64,000 nt of DNA, taken from contig NZ_VIWU01000001.1 of NCBI RefSeq assembly GCF_007994075.1, positions 6,758,001-6,822,000 of the forward strand, written 5' to 3'. Source of the DNA: Pseudonocardia hierapolitana. GTDB lineage: Bacteria; Actinomycetota; Actinomycetes; Mycobacteriales; Pseudonocardiaceae. Every line of letters starts with the position of its first letter. The first letter of the stretch is position 1. The position numbers and the translations under genes are program-made. Below are positions 60,276 through 64,000 of the stretch, one piece after another. The notes beneath the pieces were generated by a model. The model was not told the origin of the DNA, searched no databases, and worked only from the letters and a program-made list of their open reading frames with translations.

Positions 60276-60990
60276 ATGACCACGAACAAGCTCTACATCG
60301 ATGGCGAGTGGGTCGGCGGCTCCGGCGGGGCCGAGGACCCGACCTTCGACCCGGCGACCGAGGACGTGATCACCACCGTGGCCCGGGCCGGGTCTGCGCG
60401 GCCTACACCCGCTTCTACGTCGACGCCCGGCGCGAGGACGAGTTCGTCTCCAAGCTCGCCGCCGGCGCCGAGTCCGTGCGGATCGGGCCGGGCATGGAGG
60501 AGGGCACGGTGCTGGGCCCGCTGGTGTCGGCCCGCCACCTCGCGCACGTCGAGAACCTGGTCGAGGTGGCCCCGCAAGGAGGACGCCGAGATCGTCACCG
60601 GCGGCATGCGGGCCCGCGACACCGGCTGGTTCTACGCGCCCACCGTGGTCACGGGCGTGACCGACGAGATGCGGATCGCCCGGGAGGAGGTGTTCGGACC
60701 GGTCATGTCGGTGCTGACCTACTCCGACGAGGACGAGCTGGCCTCGCTGGTCGCGCGCGCCAACGACACCGACTACGGGCTCGCCGCCGCGGTGTGGACC
60801 CAGGACCTGCGCACTGCCCACCGCCTGGCCGCCGGCATCCGGGCGGGCTCGGTGTTCGTCAACGGCCTGCCCGTGCCGGACCCGGCCGCCCCGTGGGGCG
60901 GGTTCAAGGCCTCCGGGCTGGGGCGCGAGATGAGCCACCACGCCATCGACGCCTACACCGAGGTCAAGAGCGTCTTCGTGAGCCTCGCCC
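60276..60990 (+). pseudogene. Aldehyde dehydrogenase with a large internal deletion and frameshifts
   Basis: The N-terminal ~39 codons (MTTNKLYIDGEWVGGSGG...DVITTVARAG) run straight into sequence from the catalytic Cys onward, but in another frame: VCAAYTRFYVDARREDEF. Some 250 codons, including the NAD-binding core, are gone. A second indel, one extra C in CCCC at 60570-60573, restores the first frame: RKEDAEIVTGGMRARDTGWF to GLGREMSHHAIDAYTEVKSV. The native stop is missing too, so the open frame runs into the IclR gene. The protein cannot be active. Confidence 0.85.
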
Positions 60991-61026
60991 GACCGGGTGC
61001 TCCTTCCCAGCCAGTAGATTCGTGTC

Positions 61027-61812
61027 ATGTCGGCGGACGAAGGCGCCACCTCGACGAGCCAGAAGCCCCTGCTCGTGCTGGGCAAGATCACCGAGATCCT
61101 CGACGCGTTCTCGCTCGCCCGCCCGTCGCTCACGCTGTCGGAGATCCAGCAGGCCACCGGCATGCCGACCTCCACGGTGCAGCGGCTGGTGACCAACATG
61201 GTGGCGCAGGGGCTGCTCGACCGGACCGGTGACCAGATCCGCATCGGGGTTCGCATGGCGTACTGGGCTGCGCCGGCCGTCAAGGGCGTCGACGTGCTCA
61301 CGATCGTGAGCCCGGTGCTGCGCGAGCTCCGCGACGCCACGGGGGAGACGGCCTGCTTCTTCCGAGAGGAGCAGGGCTTCCGCGTGTGCGTCGCGATGGC
61401 GGAGACGCGCCACGCCCTGCGTCGCGACATGTACGTGGGCAAGCTCCTCCCGCTGCACGCGGGCTCGGCCGGGCGCGTCCTGCTGGCCTGGGACGAGGAG
61501 CTCGCCGAGCGCATCCTCTCCCAGCCGCTGGAGTCGATCACGGACACGACCGTCACCGACCCGGAGCTGCTCCGGGAGCTGGTCGCGCAGACGCGCAAAG
61601 ACGGCTACGCGATCACCACCGCCGAGCGCGAGGACGGCTCCTCGGGCCTGTCCGCCCCGGTCTTCGACGCGTCCACCGAGCTCGTCGGCGCGCTCGCGCT
61701 CAGCGGCCCGACCATCCGGATGCCGCGATCCCGCTGCGAGGAGTGGGTCGACCTGCTCGTCGGGGCCGCGGAGAAGCTCACGCGCACGCTGGGTGGTCGC
61801 CCCCCCGGCTAG
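61027..61812 (+). CDS. IclR family transcriptional regulator
   Basis: 261 residues. Winged helix at LGKITEILDAFSLARPSLTL and TSTVQRLVTNMVAQGLLDRT; the effector domain holds LPLHAGSAGRVLLAWDEELA. Ribosome site is weak. It faces the CoA-transferase/lyase pair and is a reasonable candidate to regulate it. Its TAG stop lies inside the palindrome at 61809, and its 3' end overlaps the convergent lyase by 35 bp. Confidence 0.92.
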   Translation: MSADEGATSTSQKPLLVLGKITEILDAFSLARPSLTLSEIQQATGMPTSTVQRLVTNMVAQGLLDRTGDQIRIGVRMAYWAAPAVKGVDVLTIVSPVLRELRDATGETACFFREEQGFRVCVAMAETRHALRRDMYVGKLLPLHAGSAGRVLLAWDEELAERILSQPLESITDTTVTDPELLRELVAQTRKDGYAITTAEREDGSSGLSAPVFDASTELVGALALSGPTIRMPRSRCEEWVDLLVGAAEKLTRTLGGRPPG

Positions 61813-62743
61813 TGCCCCGGACCGGGGCACTAGCGATCGTCCAGGGGAACGCCGTGGCCCGCGACCGTGCACCCTGCGCGGCCTTCGAGCGGTTCGGTTC
61901 CCCGAGCTCGGCGAGGAGGCCTTCCCCCAGCGCGACGAGCCCGGCCAAGCGGCCGGGCGTGAGCCAGTCAGGTCGGGTGCCGAACACGAGGTCCTCTGTG
62001 GCGGTGTTGCCGCTCGCGCCGGGGGCGAACGGGCAGCCACCCAGCCCGCCGAGGCTGCCGTCGACGACCTGCGCCCCCGCGTTCACGGCGGCGAGGCTGT
62101 TGGCCACGCCCTGACCCCAGGTGTCGTGACCGTGGAACACGATCCGCCGCGGCGGGGTCTCGCGCCGCACGCGTCCGACGAGGTGCGCCACCTCGGCAGG
62201 CGTCGCCTGGCCGAGCGTGTCGCAGACGACGACGTCCTCGGCACCGGCGGCCCGCGGGTCGTTCGCGATCGCGAGCACGCGCTCCGGCGCCACCGCCCCC
62301 TCGAACGGGCAGGTGAACGACGTCGCGATGCACAGCTGGATGCGCCCACCCGCGGCGCGGACCAGCTCGACTGCGGCAGGCATCGCCTCCAGGCTCGCCT
62401 CGGTGGAGCGGCCGATGTTGGCGCGGTTGTGCGCGTCGGAGGCGGAGAAGCAGTACTGCACGTTGACCGCGCCCGCCGCGATCGCCCGTTCCACGTGCCG
62501 CGGCGTGGCCACCCAGATCCAGCAGCGGGAGAGCTCCTCAGGGGTCAGGGCGGCGACGACGTCGAGCGTGCCGCTCATCGCGGGCACGAGGTCGGGCCGG
62601 GCCATCGAGCCGATCTCCAGGCTCGGCACGCCGAGGCGCAGCAGCTCGCGGGCGATCTCCACCTTCCGGGCGGTGGGCAGGACCTTGCCGGTGAGCTGCA
62701 GCCCGTCGCGGAGGGTCACGTCGCGCAGTTCCACCGCCGTCAC
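61778..62743 (-). CDS. HMG-CoA lyase-like protein (hydroxymethylglutaryl-CoA lyase family)
   Basis: 321 residues from GTG 62743, which overlaps the CoA-transferase TGA (GTGA). ELRDVTLRDGLQL, with the metal-binding Asp, PSLEIGSMARPDLVPAM, VFHGHDTWGQGVANSLAAV (metal His) and DGSLGGLGGCPFAPGASGN with the catalytic Cys match the HMG-CoA lyase branch of the DRE-TIM superfamily. The frame continues past the usual end, through the palindrome, to a stop inside the IclR gene, giving ~30 extra residues. It cleaves an HMG-CoA-like thioester from a branched-acid pathway. Confidence 0.9.
   Translation of the reverse strand: MTAVELRDVTLRDGLQLTGKVLPTARKVEIARELLRLGVPSLEIGSMARPDLVPAMSGTLDVVAALTPEELSRCWIWVATPRHVERAIAAGAVNVQYCFSASDAHNRANIGRSTEASLEAMPAAVELVRAAGGRIQLCIATSFTCPFEGAVAPERVLAIANDPRAAGAEDVVVCDTLGQATPAEVAHLVGRVRRETPPRRIVFHGHDTWGQGVANSLAAVNAGAQVVDGSLGGLGGCPFAPGASGNTATEDLVFGTRPDWLTPGRLAGLVALGEGLLAELGEPNRSKAAQGARSRATAFPWTIASAPVRGTSRGGDHPACA
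61809..61833. terminator. Palindrome at convergent gene ends
   Basis: 12-bp arms, CTAGTGCCCCGG and CCGGGGCACTAG, around a single central A. It lies exactly at the 3' end of the IclR gene (its TAG stop is at 61810-61812) and in the last codons of the convergent lyase. It likely acts as a bidirectional terminator. Confidence 0.75.
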
Positions 62744-63966
62744 GACCGCGCCCCGCTGACCACCATGATCTCCTCCTCGTCCATACCGAGCAGGCCCGAG
62801 AGGACCTCGGCGGTGTGCTCGCCGAGATCGGGGCCGAGGCTGCGCACCGGCAGCGAGACGTCGCCGATGACCGGGACGACCCCGGGGAAGCCGATCTCGC
62901 GCTGCTGCCCCTCCCCGGTGTCGACCGGCAAGTACTGGATCATGTTGCGCGCGCGGTACTGCTCGTCCTCGACGATGTCGGCGGCCGTGTAGACGGGGCC
63001 TGCTGGCACCCCGGCGGTGTCGAGCGCGGTGAGCACCGCAGGGCGGGGCAGGCGGGCCGTCCAGGAGCCGATCGCCTCGTCGAGCCGCTCGCGCTGGGTC
63101 CAGCGCCCGCTGTTGGAGGCGAGAGCGGGGTCCTCGCCGAGGTCGGGGCGGCCGATCACGGTCGTCAGGCGCCGGAAGATCCCGTCGCCGTTGCCGGCGA
63201 TGATCACACTCGTTCCGTCTGCGCACGGGTAGGAGTTGGACGGGGCGATCCCCTCCATCCGGCCGCCGGTGCGGGTGCGGTGCACGCCGTAGGCGAGGTG
63301 GTCGGGCACGAGCGACTCCATCATGGAGAGCACGGCCTCGTTGAGCGCGACGTCGACGATCCGTTCCGCCAGCGGAGGCGTGCCGGTCCCCGCGCGGCGC
63401 CGGAACAGGCCCATCACGGCACCGAACGCGGCGTACAGGCCGGCGATCGAGTCGCCGATCGAGACGCCCACCCGCGACGGTGGACGGTCGGGTTCGCCGA
63501 CGAGCTCGCGCATCCCGCCGACGGCCTCTGCGACCGCCGCGAACCCGGGCCGTTCCGCCAACGGACCGGTCTGCCCGAAGGCGGAGATCCGCACGATCAC
63601 CAGGTCGTGGTTGACCGCGTTCAGCTCGTCGGGGCCGAGCCCCCATTTCTCGAGCGTGCCGGGACGGAAGTTCTCCAGCAGGACGTCGCACCGGCGTACG
63701 AGATCGAGCACGACGTCGCGCCCCTGCGGCGTGCGCAGGTCGAGCGTGACCGACTTCTTGCCCCGGTTGATCGTGCGGTAGAGCAGGGAGGTCGTCCCCT
63801 GGTACAGCCGCCAGTTGCGCAGCTCGTCCCCGGTGCCGGGGCGCTCGATCTTGATCACCTCGGCACCGAAGTCGGCGAGCAGTCTCCCCGCCGTCGGTGC
63901 GGCGATGTAGTTGCCGAGCTCGAGCACCCGCACGCCGCGCAGGGGCTGGATCGGGGCGTCGTCCAT
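62740..63966 (-). CDS. Family III (CaiB/BaiF) CoA transferase
   Basis: 408 residues; ATG with GAGAGGA upstream. RVLELGNYIAAPTAGRLLAD, FGAEVIKIERPGTGDELRNW, LLENFRPGTLEKWGL and the catalytic-Asp region VGVSIGDSIAGLYAAFGAVM match CaiB/BaiF CoA transferases. It moves CoA from a donor such as succinyl-CoA to a carboxylic acid; the lyase encoded next would then cleave the product. The two are co-transcribed with a 4-bp overlap. Confidence 0.93.
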   Translation of the reverse strand: MDDAPIQPLRGVRVLELGNYIAAPTAGRLLADFGAEVIKIERPGTGDELRNWRLYQGTTSLLYRTINRGKKSVTLDLRTPQGRDVVLDLVRRCDVLLENFRPGTLEKWGLGPDELNAVNHDLVIVRISAFGQTGPLAERPGFAAVAEAVGGMRELVGEPDRPPSRVGVSIGDSIAGLYAAFGAVMGLFRRRAGTGTPPLAERIVDVALNEAVLSMMESLVPDHLAYGVHRTRTGGRMEGIAPSNSYPCADGTSVIIAGNGDGIFRRLTTVIGRPDLGEDPALASNSGRWTQRERLDEAIGSWTARLPRPAVLTALDTAGVPAGPVYTAADIVEDEQYRARNMIQYLPVDTGEGQQREIGFPGVVPVIGDVSLPVRSLGPDLGEHTAEVLSGLLGMDEEEIMVVSGARS

Positions 63967-64000
63967 TGCGTCCTCTCTCGGGTTCCGGCCCTCTTGCTCT

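Overview
The window is very GC-rich chromosomal DNA with strong third-position GC bias, frequent GTG/TTG starts, ATGA/GTGA gene overlaps, an MbtH protein, F420/FMN-type luciferase-like monooxygenases, IclR/AraC/LysR regulators and two DUF574 methyltransferases. Together these point to an actinomycete, most likely of the Pseudonocardiaceae (inference; no rRNA or tRNA is present to prove it). I saw no CRISPR array, insertion sequence, prophage or tRNA.

Layout. 1-18.9 kb: the 3' end of a giant nonribosomal peptide synthetase (NRPS; five modules visible, start outside the window), then an MbtH-like gene. Adenylation-pocket residues read by eye suggest Ser?-hydroxyornithine-Thr-hydroxyornithine-Gly with epimerization of the first three and thioesterase release, i.e. 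a hydroxamate siderophore-like peptide. Both condensation domains that feed the hydroxyornithine modules lack the second His of HHxxxDG. 18.9-21.5 kb: a DUF574 methyltransferase divergent from an unusual two-TM protein carrying a PstS-like binding domain. 21.7-25.2 kb: arylsulfatase divergent from a LysR regulator. 25.2-35.0 kb: a glycan-uptake and degradation locus: heparinase II/III-like protein plus a DeoR/LacI hybrid regulator on the minus strand; 2-hydroxyacid dehydrogenase, DUF2264 protein, ABC sugar transporter and a YesL-like protein on the plus strand. They diverge from overlapping promoters beside a tandem TGTTCG operator.

35-40.5 kb: phosphate acetyltransferase, a short-chain dehydrogenase, an NCS1 permease and a second DUF574 methyltransferase. 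40.5-46.6 kb: two AraC-type regulator / luciferase-like monooxygenase pairs, a scar made of two broken genes (phosphoesterase and flavoreductase pieces), and two tandem Nudix genes. 46.6-51.6 kb: an arrestin-like protein, two TerC-family membrane proteins (the second behind a probable yybP-ykoY Mn2+ riboswitch), TrmO and small proteins.

51.6-57.2 kb: an NmrA-type oxidoreductase and its divergent LysR regulator separated by three perfect 14-bp repeats, then a dienelactone-hydrolase-like protein, aldehyde dehydrogenase, DUF4870 protein, gamma-carbonic-anhydrase-like protein and an AT-hook protein. 57.3-61.0 kb: an amidohydrolase, an AraC regulator and a wrecked aldehyde dehydrogenase. Two near-identical ~39-bp elements with half-sites 21 bp apart lie upstream of the amidohydrolase/regulator and upstream of the broken dehydrogenase, which looks like a small AraC regulon caught in decay. 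61.0-64.0 kb: an IclR regulator converging on a CoA-transferase/HMG-CoA-lyase-like pair across a perfect palindrome.
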